A DNA stretch of 64,000 bases from positions 186,001 through 250,000 of the forward strand of contig JAEUJZ010000160.1 of the NCBI GenBank assembly GCA_016794505.1. Direction: 5' to 3'. Positions 1 through 8,255 of the stretch are shown here, in pieces (position 1 is the first letter of the stretch; each line of letters begins with the position of its first letter). The notes under the pieces are model-generated. The model saw only the letters and a program-made list of their open reading frames with translations. It did not search any database and was not told the origin of the DNA. Both the position numbers and the translations under genes were made by a program. Source of the DNA: Myxococcales bacterium (GTDB taxonomy: Bacteria > Myxococcota_A > Polyangia > Palsa-1104 > JAEUJZ01).

Positions 1-314
1 ATGTGACCTCGGTGGCTCCGTCGCCCGATGGCCGACGTCTCTTGGTGACCAGCGGTGAGCAGGGCGTTCGGCTGTGGGATGTCGCGGCCGAGATGCCGCT
101 TGCCGTTCTGCCCGGCTTTTTTGAAGAGTCGGTCACCGCCAGCTATGGCTGGCCAGACGGGCGGCACTTCATCATCGCCAGCAGCGACGGGCTGACCAAG
201 GTCTATACCGACGACTACCCCGCCAACTTGGCCGGCACACTCAGCAACGCTTGCGAGCTTTTGCGTTACCAGCGCGACTTCGAGCGGGTGCGCGAAGACT
301 GTCTCGGCAACTGA
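1..314 (+). CDS. C-terminal end of a WD40-repeat protein (5' truncated by window)
   Basis: The reading frame is open from the first base, so the gene begins upstream of the window and only its last ~104 residues are visible. They contain WD40-like blades: SPDGRRLLVTSGEQGVRLWD followed by a second blade around WPDGRHFIIASSDG, each with the S/P-DGR...LW-D pattern. The tail (NACELLRYQRDFERVREDC) is an alpha-helical cap of the kind that ends many myxobacterial WD40 proteins. WD40 propellers are protein-interaction scaffolds; in Myxococcota they are often fused to Ser/Thr kinase, NACHT or TIR modules, but the N-terminal part needed to tell is outside the window. The next gene follows after ~20 nt on the same strand. 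Confidence 0.8.
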   Translation, partial: VTSVAPSPDGRRLLVTSGEQGVRLWDVAAEMPLAVLPGFFEESVTASYGWPDGRHFIIASSDGLTKVYTDDYPANLAGTLSNACELLRYQRDFERVREDCLGN

Positions 315-334
315 CCAGCCGGCGGACCCAGTGC

Positions 335-1630
335 ATGGCGACGACTAGCCCCGTACCCGCGATGCCTTCTGTCCCCCTGATGCGATCCGCGTACTCGGAG
401 CGTCTTTCCCGGTCGCTGTGGTGCTTGGCTGCGCTGGTTGTGTCTGTCTGTCTGGGCTGTGGGGCCCGCCAGCAGCGTACGACACCGACGGGCCACGCAG
501 CGCCAGCAGCCAGTTCTGGATCGGGATCGCCAGCCGCGTCCATTGCGCACCCTGGGATATGTCCCGATGTGCCGACGATGATTACGCAGACTTCCGCTTC
601 GGAGCGCCCAGGCTGGGCCGCGGGTCTGCGAGCCAGGCCGTGTCCAGGGGATCGCTGTCTCGGCTACCAGAGCTGCCTCTGCGACGACAGCGGTCGCTTG
701 ATCAGCCGCACCTCGCACCACGACGAGACCATGCTGTTCGATGAGTCTGGACGCCCGCAGGAGTCGCGCTTCCCCGACCGCAGCACCGGGCGCACCGTCC
801 ACGTGGTCTATGCCTATGCTGGCGACTGCACCGTCGAGGCCTTCGATCTCGATAGCGATGGCTGGGTCGAGCGCTTCTGTCGCGTGCGCTCGGTCTGCGG
901 ACCCGGCGTCCTCTGCCGCGAGTGCGCCGACGTGCAGGTCGAGCTTTTGTCTCGGCCTTGCCCAGCCGGCGTCTGTCCCGCCCTCTATTCACGCTGTGGC
1001 TGCGACGAAAAGGGCCGCATCATCGAAGCCGTCCGCGATGCCGAACACTCGCGCCAGACCACGCGGTACGACAGCGCCGGGCGCATCATCGAAGAGGCGC
1101 ACTATCGCGCCGGCCAGCGCCTGCTTTTGCAGCAGACCGCGTACGACTCGCGCGGGCGCGTCGTTGAGCAGCGCGTGATTCCGCAGGGCCCGCAGACGCG
1201 GACGCAGATCGAGTGGCACGACGATGGATCACGGCGCGAGGTGGTGTATCTCGATGACAAGCCCCAGCGCGAGACCCGCGTCGACCTATCCCAGCCAGGC
1301 CGGGAAACGGTCACGATCCGCGACGCCACGGGCACGCACACCCAGACGACGCTGCTGCGTCGCGATGGCGGCAGGACGCTGCGTATCCCGCTTTCGCCGC
1401 CTGTGACCGAAGACTGGCTCGCTTGTCGTGAGCAAAACGACTGCCGCGTCGTCTTCGATCGCTGTCACTGCGACGCCGCGTGGATCGTCGGTCGCAGCTT
1501 TGAGCCGCAGCTACGCCAGCACGTCGAGCGCACGTGCCAGCGGCAGCAAGCTCCGGTCCCCTGTCCGACGGTGGTCTTTCCGGTGCCAGTGCCGCGCTGT
1601 GTGCAGGGCCTGTGCGCGGCTGGGAACTAA
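335..1630 (+). CDS. putative lipoprotein with three Cys-rich modules and degenerate YD/RHS-like repeats
   Basis: 431 residues from ATG 335; in-frame ATGs at 362 and 380 are alternatives, and the 380 start gives the neatest signal peptide (arginines, LAALVVSVCL, lipobox LGC with Cys at position 42 from the 335 start). The mature protein has a Thr/Ser/Ala/Gly linker and then three related Cys modules: RPCPGDRCLGYQSCLCDDSG, RPCPAGVCPALYSRCGCDEK and a C-terminal ACREQNDCRVVFDRCHCD. Each is followed by a segment like the YD/RHS motif (for example RYDSAGRIIEEAHY, AYDSRGRVVEQ). I recognise no enzyme family. It is probably anchored in the outer membrane and exported. The Cys spacing suggests disulfides or metal binding; that is inference. 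It ends 24 nt before the convergent tpx gene. Confidence 0.72.
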   Translation: MATTSPVPAMPSVPLMRSAYSERLSRSLWCLAALVVSVCLGCGARQQRTTPTGHAAPAASSGSGSPAASIAHPGICPDVPTMITQTSASERPGWAAGLRARPCPGDRCLGYQSCLCDDSGRLISRTSHHDETMLFDESGRPQESRFPDRSTGRTVHVVYAYAGDCTVEAFDLDSDGWVERFCRVRSVCGPGVLCRECADVQVELLSRPCPAGVCPALYSRCGCDEKGRIIEAVRDAEHSRQTTRYDSAGRIIEEAHYRAGQRLLLQQTAYDSRGRVVEQRVIPQGPQTRTQIEWHDDGSRREVVYLDDKPQRETRVDLSQPGRETVTIRDATGTHTQTTLLRRDGGRTLRIPLSPPVTEDWLACREQNDCRVVFDRCHCDAAWIVGRSFEPQLRQHVERTCQRQQAPVPCPTVVFPVPVPRCVQGLCAAGN

Positions 1631-1654
1631 GACACCGGACGAAGCGAATGGTCG

Positions 1655-2152
1655 CTAGCCCAGAGCAGCCAGCGCGGCGTCGTAGTTCGGTTCTTGCGCG
1701 ATCTCTGGCACAAGCTCGCGATACACGACCTGGTTGTTTTCATCGACCACCACCACGGCGCGAGCGCACAGCCCGGCCAGCGGTCCGCCCGCGATCGTGA
1801 GGCCGTAGTCGTTGGCGAAGCTGCCGCGAAACGTCGAGAGGCTCTCGACGTGCTCGATCCCTTCGGCTGCGCAGAAGCGCTTGTGCGCAAACGGCAAGTC
1901 GGCCGAGATGTTGAGCACGACGACGCCACCGCGCCCAGTCGCCTTCTTATTGAACGTCCGCACCGACGCCGCGCAGACCGGCGTATCGACGCTGGGGAAG
2001 ATGTTTAGGACCTTCTTTTTGGTGCCATACGTGCTCAGGTTCACGAGCGCCATATCTGTGCGCACTAGCTTGAAATCTGGTGCGCTGCTGCCGACGGCAG
2101 GAAGCTCTCCCGAGGTCGGGATGGGGTTGCCCTTGAGCGTGATTGTCGCCAT
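1655..2152 (-). CDS. tpx: thiol peroxidase (Tpx-type 2-Cys peroxiredoxin)
   Basis: 165 residues, the usual length of Tpx. It reduces H2O2 and organic peroxides with electrons from thioredoxin, in cytoplasm or periplasm; no signal peptide is present here. The peroxidatic Cys60 lies in the family motif FPSVDTPVCAAS and the resolving Cys94 in KRFCAAEG, matching Cys61/Cys95 of E. coli Tpx. The start is supported by a GGAGA ribosome binding site a few bases upstream of the ATG at 2152. The serine hydrolase gene ends 70 nt upstream on the same strand, so the two could share a transcript, but the gap leaves room for a separate promoter. No oxidative-stress regulator is adjacent. Confidence 0.95.
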   Translation of the reverse strand: MATITLKGNPIPTSGELPAVGSSAPDFKLVRTDMALVNLSTYGTKKKVLNIFPSVDTPVCAASVRTFNKKATGRGGVVVLNISADLPFAHKRFCAAEGIEHVESLSTFRGSFANDYGLTIAGGPLAGLCARAVVVVDENNQVVYRELVPEIAQEPNYDAALAALG

Positions 2153-2222
2153 AGAAAGCGTCTCCTTTTTCAGGCCTAGCGAGAGGTTGTTGAGGCGGTG
2201 AAGCGCCGCAGTCTTATCACAG

Positions 2223-3689
2223 TCACGGTGCTTGCTTGTTGGACGTGGGCTTGGATGCCGCCCCGTCCGCGGAGGATGTCACCGCAGACGAAGATTCCTT
2301 GGCCAGCCGCGAAAGTTCCTGATCATCGGATCGTGCCGGTCCCGACTTCGCTGCGGTCACGCTGGCGGCGACGACGTTGGCGATCTTGCCGCGCAGAGGA
2401 CTCGATGAGCCGCGGCCCCTCGGGTGGATGCGATTGGTCAGCACGATGATGGCGATCTGCTCGTCGGGAACCAGCCACAGCGAGCCGCCGCTCCAGCCGG
2501 TGTGTCCGAATCCGCCGGCAAACAGATCGCCGCGCGGCGTCGACCAGCTTGTGCGGATGTCCCAGCCATAGCCGCGCAGCTCTCCGCTTGCCAGCTGGGC
2601 TTGATCACGGCTCATCGCAGCGACGCTCAGCGGGGACAGAATGCGCGTGCCTTCGTGCTGCCCCCCCGCGAGCAGCATCTGGCAGAACACCGCCAGATCC
2701 GCGGCGCTTGAAAACAGCCCCGCATGGCCCGCCACGCCCGACAGCATCGCCACGTTCTGCAGCGACGCTTCGGTGCGCAGCATGCGTCGAGCCCGACGGC
2801 GCGGCGACTTGAACAGCTGCAGCCCGGTCCAGATCGTCGGAGCAATTCGGTCAGCCCACGTGCGCGGCGGGCGAAAGCGCGTGTCGCGCATGGACAGCGG
2901 CTCGAAGAGCTCGCGGGTCACAAACTCGTCGAGGCCCATGCCGCTGACCCGCTCGACGATCTCGCCCAACAAAAGGAAGTTGAGGTCGCTGTAGAAAAAC
3001 GCGCTGCCCGGCGCAAACAGCAGCGGCCGACTGAAGATCGCCGCCACAAGCTGCCTGCGCACCGTCGGTCGGTCGAAGTCCGTCTGGCGATCCGTGCCGA
3101 GCGCGGAAAAGAACGAAGTCGATGGATCGTCGAGACCCGAGGTATGCGTCAGCAAGTGGCGCAGCGTGATGGCTTCGGGATCGCCGTGCGCGTTCTTGTC
3201 AGCGTTCCTGTCCTCTGTGCTGCAGCCATGGCGGGCCGATACTTCCGCGCGCTTGTTGGGTCCGACGCGCTCAACTCCGTGACGCCACTCGGGCAAGTAC
3301 ACCGAGACACGATCGGTGAGCCGCAGCCGCCCCTGCTCGACTAAGCGCAGGACGGCCGGCGTTGTCGCCACCACCTTGGTCAGCGAGGCCAGGTCATACA
3401 GCGTGTCGAGCGTGGCTCGCTCGCGATGTGGCTCTAGCGCTCGCCGACCGTAGGCCTTGGCAAACACGATGTGCCCGCGGCGCGTGATCAGCACGACGCC
3501 TCCGGGCGTCTCGTGTGCAGAAATGGCCTCGCGCATGACGTCGTCGATGCGCGTCAAGACCTCGGCATCCATGCCAACACGCGCGGGCTCGGCGTAAGGC
3601 AGGCCAGCATGCACCGTCGCGCAGAAGCCAGGGCTGATCAGGATCAGCAGCCCCAGCAGCGCGGACCGACCGACGTCGCGGAACGACAC
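2223..3689 (-). CDS. secreted serine hydrolase of the beta-lactamase/class C (S12) family
   Basis: 488 residues with an N-terminal signal peptide (LLGLLILISPGFCATVHA). Class C signature elements are in order: SxxK as SLTK (Ser102, Lys105), the Tyr motif YSDLN (Tyr233) and the HTG triad at 396-398 (third box, KTG equivalent). These proteins are periplasmic esterases, D-peptidases or penicillin-binding-like enzymes; true cephalosporinases are a minority, so antibiotic resistance should not be assumed. Between residues ~140 and 172 there is a polar insertion absent from most homologues (VGPNKRAEVSARHGC then an Asn/Asp-rich stretch), and the C-terminus carries a ~45-residue Ser/Ala-rich tail. The gene is divergent from the S9 peptidase at 3942. 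Confidence 0.85.
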   Translation of the reverse strand: MSFRDVGRSALLGLLILISPGFCATVHAGLPYAEPARVGMDAEVLTRIDDVMREAISAHETPGGVVLITRRGHIVFAKAYGRRALEPHRERATLDTLYDLASLTKVVATTPAVLRLVEQGRLRLTDRVSVYLPEWRHGVERVGPNKRAEVSARHGCSTEDRNADKNAHGDPEAITLRHLLTHTSGLDDPSTSFFSALGTDRQTDFDRPTVRRQLVAAIFSRPLLFAPGSAFFYSDLNFLLLGEIVERVSGMGLDEFVTRELFEPLSMRDTRFRPPRTWADRIAPTIWTGLQLFKSPRRRARRMLRTEASLQNVAMLSGVAGHAGLFSSAADLAVFCQMLLAGGQHEGTRILSPLSVAAMSRDQAQLASGELRGYGWDIRTSWSTPRGDLFAGGFGHTGWSGGSLWLVPDEQIAIIVLTNRIHPRGRGSSSPLRGKIANVVAASVTAAKSGPARSDDQELSRLAKESSSAVTSSADGAASKPTSNKQAP

Positions 3690-3761
3690 GCCTGCGATCG
3701 TGCCACGCGAACGGAGCTGGAGGGTGCGTCGCGCGCTTCTTCGCGCCGGCTGCTACGGGAA

Positions 3762-3790
3762 TTGTGGAAATAACTTCCGTGTCGTATGCG
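3762..3790 (+). promoter_or_regulatory. possible sigma70-type promoter in the divergent gap 3690-3941
   Basis: The 252-base gap between the serine hydrolase and the S9 peptidase holds no gene. A TTGTGG (3762-3767) and a TATGCG (3785-3790) are separated by 17 nt, a reasonable but not strong -35/-10 pair for the plus-strand peptidase. A small inverted repeat, GGAA-N5-TTCC, lies within the spacer. This is pattern matching only. Confidence 0.25.
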
Positions 3791-3941
3791 CTATGGTCTG
3801 GTCGCACTGCGGATCACTGCCAGCAATGGGCCCTCGAATCCCTCGCGCTGCCTACTCACTCGACGCAGCTACCGACTCTTTTGGATCTCGCATCCAGCGA
3901 GCCAACAAACCTCGCATTGAGCACAGAAAGGAATGAATCGC

Positions 3942-5915
3942 ATGTCGCAATCGACCAGTCTGCCTATCGCATCGCCGAGCCGGCGTCCGTCGCCGACCCG
4001 CGCGGGCCTGCTTTCGATCGCCCTTTTGTGTGGCGTGTCGTCGGCACAGGCCACCATCGTCGGCGAGGGACAGACCTCGCCACCGGAAAAGAAACCGCCG
4101 CAGATTCCGCTGCGCGATTTTTTCCGCAACCCTGAGATCGCGGGGGTCTCACTGTCCGACGATGGCAAGTGGGTCTCGCATCTCGCGCCGCATGAAAAGC
4201 GCCTGAACATTTTTGTGCGACCGATTGATGCTCCGCTTTCGGCCGCGACGCGCATCACCAACGAAACCGCGCGAGATCTGGCCGGCTATTTCTGGAAGGG
4301 CAACGACACACTGGTCTATGTGAAAGACTTCGGCGGCGACGAGAACTTTCACTTGGTCAGCGTCAGCCGGGACGGCAAGACGCTAAAAGATCTGACGCCG
4401 TTTCCCAAAGTTCGCGCCGAGATCATCGACGACCTGCCCGACGATCCCGACACCGTGCTGGTTGGCTTGAACAAGCGCAAGCCCGAGGTCTTCGATGTCT
4501 ATCGCGTGCGCGTCAAGACCGGCGAGCTGACCTTGGTCGCCGAAAATCCCGGCAACATCACAAGCTGGTACGCCGACCACAAGGGGCAGGTCCGCTTGGC
4601 TGGAACCACCGACGGTGTGAACACCAGCTTGCTGTTTCGCGCGACACCGAAAGCGGCGTGGAAAAAAGTCCTGACCACGTCGTTCAAAGATCAAGTGGCG
4701 CCGATGTTCTTCAGCTTCGACAACGCCAAGGTGTATGCGACGTCGAACCTCGGCCGCGACAAGTCGGCGGTTGTGTTGCTCGATCCAGCGACGATGAAGG
4801 AAGAAAAAGTCCTGTTCGAGCATCCCGAAGTCGACATCGACAGCTTGGGATACTGGCGTCAGCGCAAGGTGGTCTCGTGCGCAACGTTTACGACCTGGAA
4901 GCGCGAACGCAACTGCTTTGATCCCGACACCAAGACCCTGTTTAGCAAGCTGGAACAGAAGCTACCGGGGTACGAAATCGACATCAGCGCGACGAACAAG
5001 GCCGAGGATCTTCTGGTCGTGCGTACGCGCAGTGATCGCACGCGCGGAAGCTTCTGGCTGTATGACACCAAGGCCGACAAGTTGACTAAGGTCGCGGACT
5101 CTGCGCCTTGGCTCGACGAAAAGCAGCTCGCCCAGATGAAGCCGATCAGCTACAAGTCGCGCGATGGCCTGGTGATCAATGGCTATCTGACGCTGCCCAA
5201 GGGCGTCGTGCCCAAGGGTCTGCCCGTCGTCGTCAATCCGCACGGTGGACCGTGGCACCGCGATGAGTGGCGCTACAACGCCGAGGTGCAGTTCCTTGCT
5301 AACCGTGGCTATGCCGTGATGCAGATGAACTTCCGCGGCTCGACGGGATATGGCCGCAAGTTCTGGGAGTCGTCCTTCAAAGAGTGGGGCGGCAAGATGC
5401 AGGACGATGTCAGCGATGGCGTGAAGTACCTGATCGATCAGGGCATTGCCGATGCCAAGCGCGTTGCGATCTATGGCGGCAGCTATGGCGGCTATGCGAC
5501 GCTGGCCGGCCTGGCCTTTTCGCCCGATCTGTACGCCTGCGGCATCGACTACGTCGGTGTGTCCAACCTGTTCACGTTCATGAAGACCGTTCCGCCGTAC
5601 TGGAAGCCGATGCTGGAGATGATGTACGCGATGGTTGGTCACCCGGAAAAAGAGAAGGACTTGTTGACTGCGCGATCGCCGGTTATGCACGTCGACAAGA
5701 TGCGAGCGCCGCTTTTGATCGCACAGGGTCGTAATGATCCGCGAGTCAACGTCGATGAGTCCGATCAGATGGTCGCCGCGCTGAAGAAGCGAGGCATCGA
5801 TGTGCCGTATCTGGTCAAAGACAACGAAGGCCACGGCTTCCACAACGAAGAGAACCGCTTCGAGTTCTATGAGGCCATGGAGAAGTTTTTGGCCAAGCAC
5901 ATGAGCAAGAAGTAG
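3942..5915 (+). CDS. secreted prolyl oligopeptidase-family (S9) peptidase
   Basis: 657 residues from ATG 3942. An in-frame ATG at 3933 directly abuts the AAAGGA ribosome binding site (3927-3932), while 3942 has proper 9-nt spacing, so 3942 is preferred. A signal peptide (GLLSIALLCGVSSAQA) targets it to the periplasm. Residues ~60-400 form the beta-propeller that limits access to short peptides; the C-terminal alpha/beta-hydrolase domain has the nucleophile motif GGSYGG (Ser517, numbered from 3933), Asp602 in QGRNDPRV and His634 in EGHGFHN. The layout fits acylaminoacyl- or dipeptidyl-peptidase relatives that release or trim short peptides. The stop codon is 2 nt from the aroC start, so aroC may be co-transcribed with it even though the functions are unrelated. 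Confidence 0.92.
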   Translation: MSQSTSLPIASPSRRPSPTRAGLLSIALLCGVSSAQATIVGEGQTSPPEKKPPQIPLRDFFRNPEIAGVSLSDDGKWVSHLAPHEKRLNIFVRPIDAPLSAATRITNETARDLAGYFWKGNDTLVYVKDFGGDENFHLVSVSRDGKTLKDLTPFPKVRAEIIDDLPDDPDTVLVGLNKRKPEVFDVYRVRVKTGELTLVAENPGNITSWYADHKGQVRLAGTTDGVNTSLLFRATPKAAWKKVLTTSFKDQVAPMFFSFDNAKVYATSNLGRDKSAVVLLDPATMKEEKVLFEHPEVDIDSLGYWRQRKVVSCATFTTWKRERNCFDPDTKTLFSKLEQKLPGYEIDISATNKAEDLLVVRTRSDRTRGSFWLYDTKADKLTKVADSAPWLDEKQLAQMKPISYKSRDGLVINGYLTLPKGVVPKGLPVVVNPHGGPWHRDEWRYNAEVQFLANRGYAVMQMNFRGSTGYGRKFWESSFKEWGGKMQDDVSDGVKYLIDQGIADAKRVAIYGGSYGGYATLAGLAFSPDLYACGIDYVGVSNLFTFMKTVPPYWKPMLEMMYAMVGHPEKEKDLLTARSPVMHVDKMRAPLLIAQGRNDPRVNVDESDQMVAALKKRGIDVPYLVKDNEGHGFHNEENRFEFYEAMEKFLAKHMSKK

Positions 5916-5917
5916 GC

Positions 5918-7108
5918 ATGCTGCGACTGCTTTCGGCGGGCGAGTCGCACGGCCCCTGTCTAACCGGAATTCTCGACGGACTGCCGGCCGGCATCCCGCT
6001 TTGTTCCAGCGACATCGACGCGCAGCTTGCCCGCAGACAGCGCGGTGTCGGCCGCGGCAGCCGCATGAAGATCGAACACGATCATGCCCAGATCACCGGG
6101 GGGGTGCTTTCTGGGCAGACAACCGGCGCGCCGCTTGCCCTGCGCATCGACAACCTCGATCACAGACGCTGGCGTGAGGACATTGCCCCGCTGACGGTGC
6201 CGCGGCCTGGGCATGCCGACCTAGTGGGGGCCCTCAAGTACGGCTATCGCGACCTGCGGCGCTCGCTTGAGCGGGCCTCGGCGCGCGAGACCGCGATGCG
6301 CGTTGCTCTATCGGTGCCCTGTCGTTTGCTGCTGCAACACCTGGGTGTCACCGTCGGTGGGTATGTCGTGCAGATCGGTCCTGTGCGCGTGCCTGAGCCA
6401 CCGGTTCTCGAGTCCAGTACAGCGAACGATGTACTGCTAAAACGGATGCTGTCTGCTGAAGCATCCTCTGTCCGTTGTTATGAACCGGCGACTGCTGCCC
6501 AAATGGAAGCCTGCATCGAGCAGTGCATGCACGAGCGAAACACCGTCGGCGGCGTCATCGAAGCCGTCGCCGTGGGGCTGCCACCGGGCCTGGGCAGCTT
6601 CGTGCAGCCGGATCGCCGACTGTCTGGGCGCTTGGCCCAGGCCATGCTTTCGATTCCATCGGTGCGCGGCTTTGAGCTCGGATCGGGCTTTGCCAGTGCG
6701 GCGATGCCGGGCACACAGGCGCAGGACCCCTATTTTCTAGACGGCGAGACCATCGTCACAACCGGACAACACAGCGGAGGGCTGGAAGGCGGCGTCACAA
6801 CCGGGGCGCCGCTGCGACTGCGTGTGGCCCTAAAGCCCATCGCGACGACTCTTCGCTCGCAGGACTCGGTCGACTTGGCGACGGGGCAAGCCGCCCCAAC
6901 GCGGTACGAGCGCAGCGACTTCTGCCATGTGCCGCGCGCCGTACCCATCGTTGAAGCCCTGCTGTGCATCGTGCTCGCTGATGCGCTGTGCGAAAAGCTC
7001 GGGGGCGACACGCTGGTCGAAATGCAGGCGCGATTTGCCAGCCTGCGCACCGCGCGACTGTCGCAGCTTCCCATGGACAATCAGCCCTGGCGGTTTGGCT
7101 ATGAGTAG
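5918..7108 (+). CDS. aroC: chorismate synthase
   Basis: 396 residues. It catalyses the last shikimate step, 1,4-trans-elimination of phosphate from EPSP to give chorismate, with reduced FMN. Signatures visible: GESHGP at 8-13, the RQRGVGRGSRM segment, RASARETA (second signature) and the C-terminal RSDFCHVPRAVPIVEA. It is somewhat longer than the usual ~360 residues. It opens the aroC-aroB-aroA run: it starts 2 nt after the S9 peptidase stop and its end overlaps aroB by 8 nt, which indicates translational coupling. Its product chorismate is the substrate of menF 6 kb downstream. Confidence 0.96.
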   Translation: MLRLLSAGESHGPCLTGILDGLPAGIPLCSSDIDAQLARRQRGVGRGSRMKIEHDHAQITGGVLSGQTTGAPLALRIDNLDHRRWREDIAPLTVPRPGHADLVGALKYGYRDLRRSLERASARETAMRVALSVPCRLLLQHLGVTVGGYVVQIGPVRVPEPPVLESSTANDVLLKRMLSAEASSVRCYEPATAAQMEACIEQCMHERNTVGGVIEAVAVGLPPGLGSFVQPDRRLSGRLAQAMLSIPSVRGFELGSGFASAAMPGTQAQDPYFLDGETIVTTGQHSGGLEGGVTTGAPLRLRVALKPIATTLRSQDSVDLATGQAAPTRYERSDFCHVPRAVPIVEALLCIVLADALCEKLGGDTLVEMQARFASLRTARLSQLPMDNQPWRFGYE

Positions 7109-8255
7109 CCAGCCAGAAGCTATCGAACCGCTGGCCGTCGAGTATCCCGGCGGATCCTATTCGGTCTTGGTGGGCAGCGGCTTGCTGGAACGACTGGGAC
7201 CACTGGTGCGCGCACTCGGCACCGCCATCGCCGATCGGTTTCTGCTTGTCACCGACGAAAATGTCGAGCCGCTGTATGCAGATCCGGTTCTTCGCAGCCT
7301 GCAGTCTGCGGGGTATCGCGCCAGCGTTTTCGTCCTGCCGGCAGGCGAAGGCAGCAAGCAGCTAAGCCAGCTTAGCGACGTGTACCAGGCCTGCGTGCAG
7401 CGCGGGCTCGATCGGCGATCCGCCATCTTGGCGCTGGGTGGAGGGGTGGTCGGCGATGTCGCGGGCTTCGCCGCCGCGACGTTTCTGCGCGGCCTGCCCT
7501 TTGTGCAGATCCCGACGACATTGCTGGCCATGGTTGATTCCAGCATAGGCGGCAAAGTCGGCGTGGATCTGCCCCAGGGCAAGAACTTGGTGGGCGCCTT
7601 CAAACAGCCGCTTGCCGTGTTCGTCGATACGGCCTGCCTGTCATCCTTGCCAGCGCGTCAGCTGCGCGCGGGCGCCGCCGAGATCGCAAAAGCTGCACTG
7701 CTGTCCGGGGACGCATGCCTGGTGGACGTCGAACGGCTCGCACACAGCGTCGAGACACACGGCTGGATCAGCACGGAGACAAGCCCGCTGCTCTTGCGCG
7801 CAGTACGCGCCGCGCTGCTGTGCAAGCGCGACATCGTCGTCGCCGATCCGTTTGAACAAGGCCCGCGCGCCCTGCTGAACCTGGGGCATACGTTTGCGCA
7901 CGCCATCGAGGTGTGGAGTCGCTATGAGATCCCGCATGGCGAAGCCGTGGCGCTCGGCATCCTGTGCGCGCTGCGACTGTCTCATGCGCGAGGGCTGTGC
8001 GAGCCGGCGCTGGTGACACGGATCCATGCACTGCTGAATCGTCTGCGATTGCCGGTAAAGCTGGCGCGAGCCGGTCTGTGCGCGCACGAGATCCTGGCTT
8101 GCATGCAGACCGACAAGAAGCGCAAGGGCACGGCGCTGCGCTTCATCCTGCTGCGGCAGCCTGGCGCCGCCTTCATCGAGGACAGCGTCGGCGAGGCCGA
8201 GGTCCTGGCCGTCCTTCGCGAGCTCGATCCCAAGCCCAGCTCGGATCGCTCATGA
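7101..8255 (+). CDS. aroB: 3-dehydroquinate synthase
   Basis: 384 residues from ATG 7101; an in-frame extension upstream would run back through aroC and is not used. The NAD- and metal-dependent enzyme converts DAHP to 3-dehydroquinate, step two of the shikimate pathway. Visible landmarks: glycine-rich LALGGGVVGDVAGFAAATF, IPTTLLAMVDSSIGGK, the metal ligands in AGAAEIAK, NLGHTFAHAIE and HGEAVALG. The start overlaps the aroC end by 8 nt and the stop overlaps the aroA ATG by 4 nt (ATGA). The following intermediate steps (aroD/aroQ, aroE, aroK) are not in the window. Confidence 0.96.
   Translation: MSSQPEAIEPLAVEYPGGSYSVLVGSGLLERLGPLVRALGTAIADRFLLVTDENVEPLYADPVLRSLQSAGYRASVFVLPAGEGSKQLSQLSDVYQACVQRGLDRRSAILALGGGVVGDVAGFAAATFLRGLPFVQIPTTLLAMVDSSIGGKVGVDLPQGKNLVGAFKQPLAVFVDTACLSSLPARQLRAGAAEIAKAALLSGDACLVDVERLAHSVETHGWISTETSPLLLRAVRAALLCKRDIVVADPFEQGPRALLNLGHTFAHAIEVWSRYEIPHGEAVALGILCALRLSHARGLCEPALVTRIHALLNRLRLPVKLARAGLCAHEILACMQTDKKRKGTALRFILLRQPGAAFIEDSVGEAEVLAVLRELDPKPSSDRS

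Noticed and set aside
2223..3689. Reading the serine hydrolase as an antibiotic-resistance beta-lactamase
   Set aside because: SxxK, YxxxN and HTG boxes define only the S12 superfamily; most members of this length with extra tails are esterases or peptidases.
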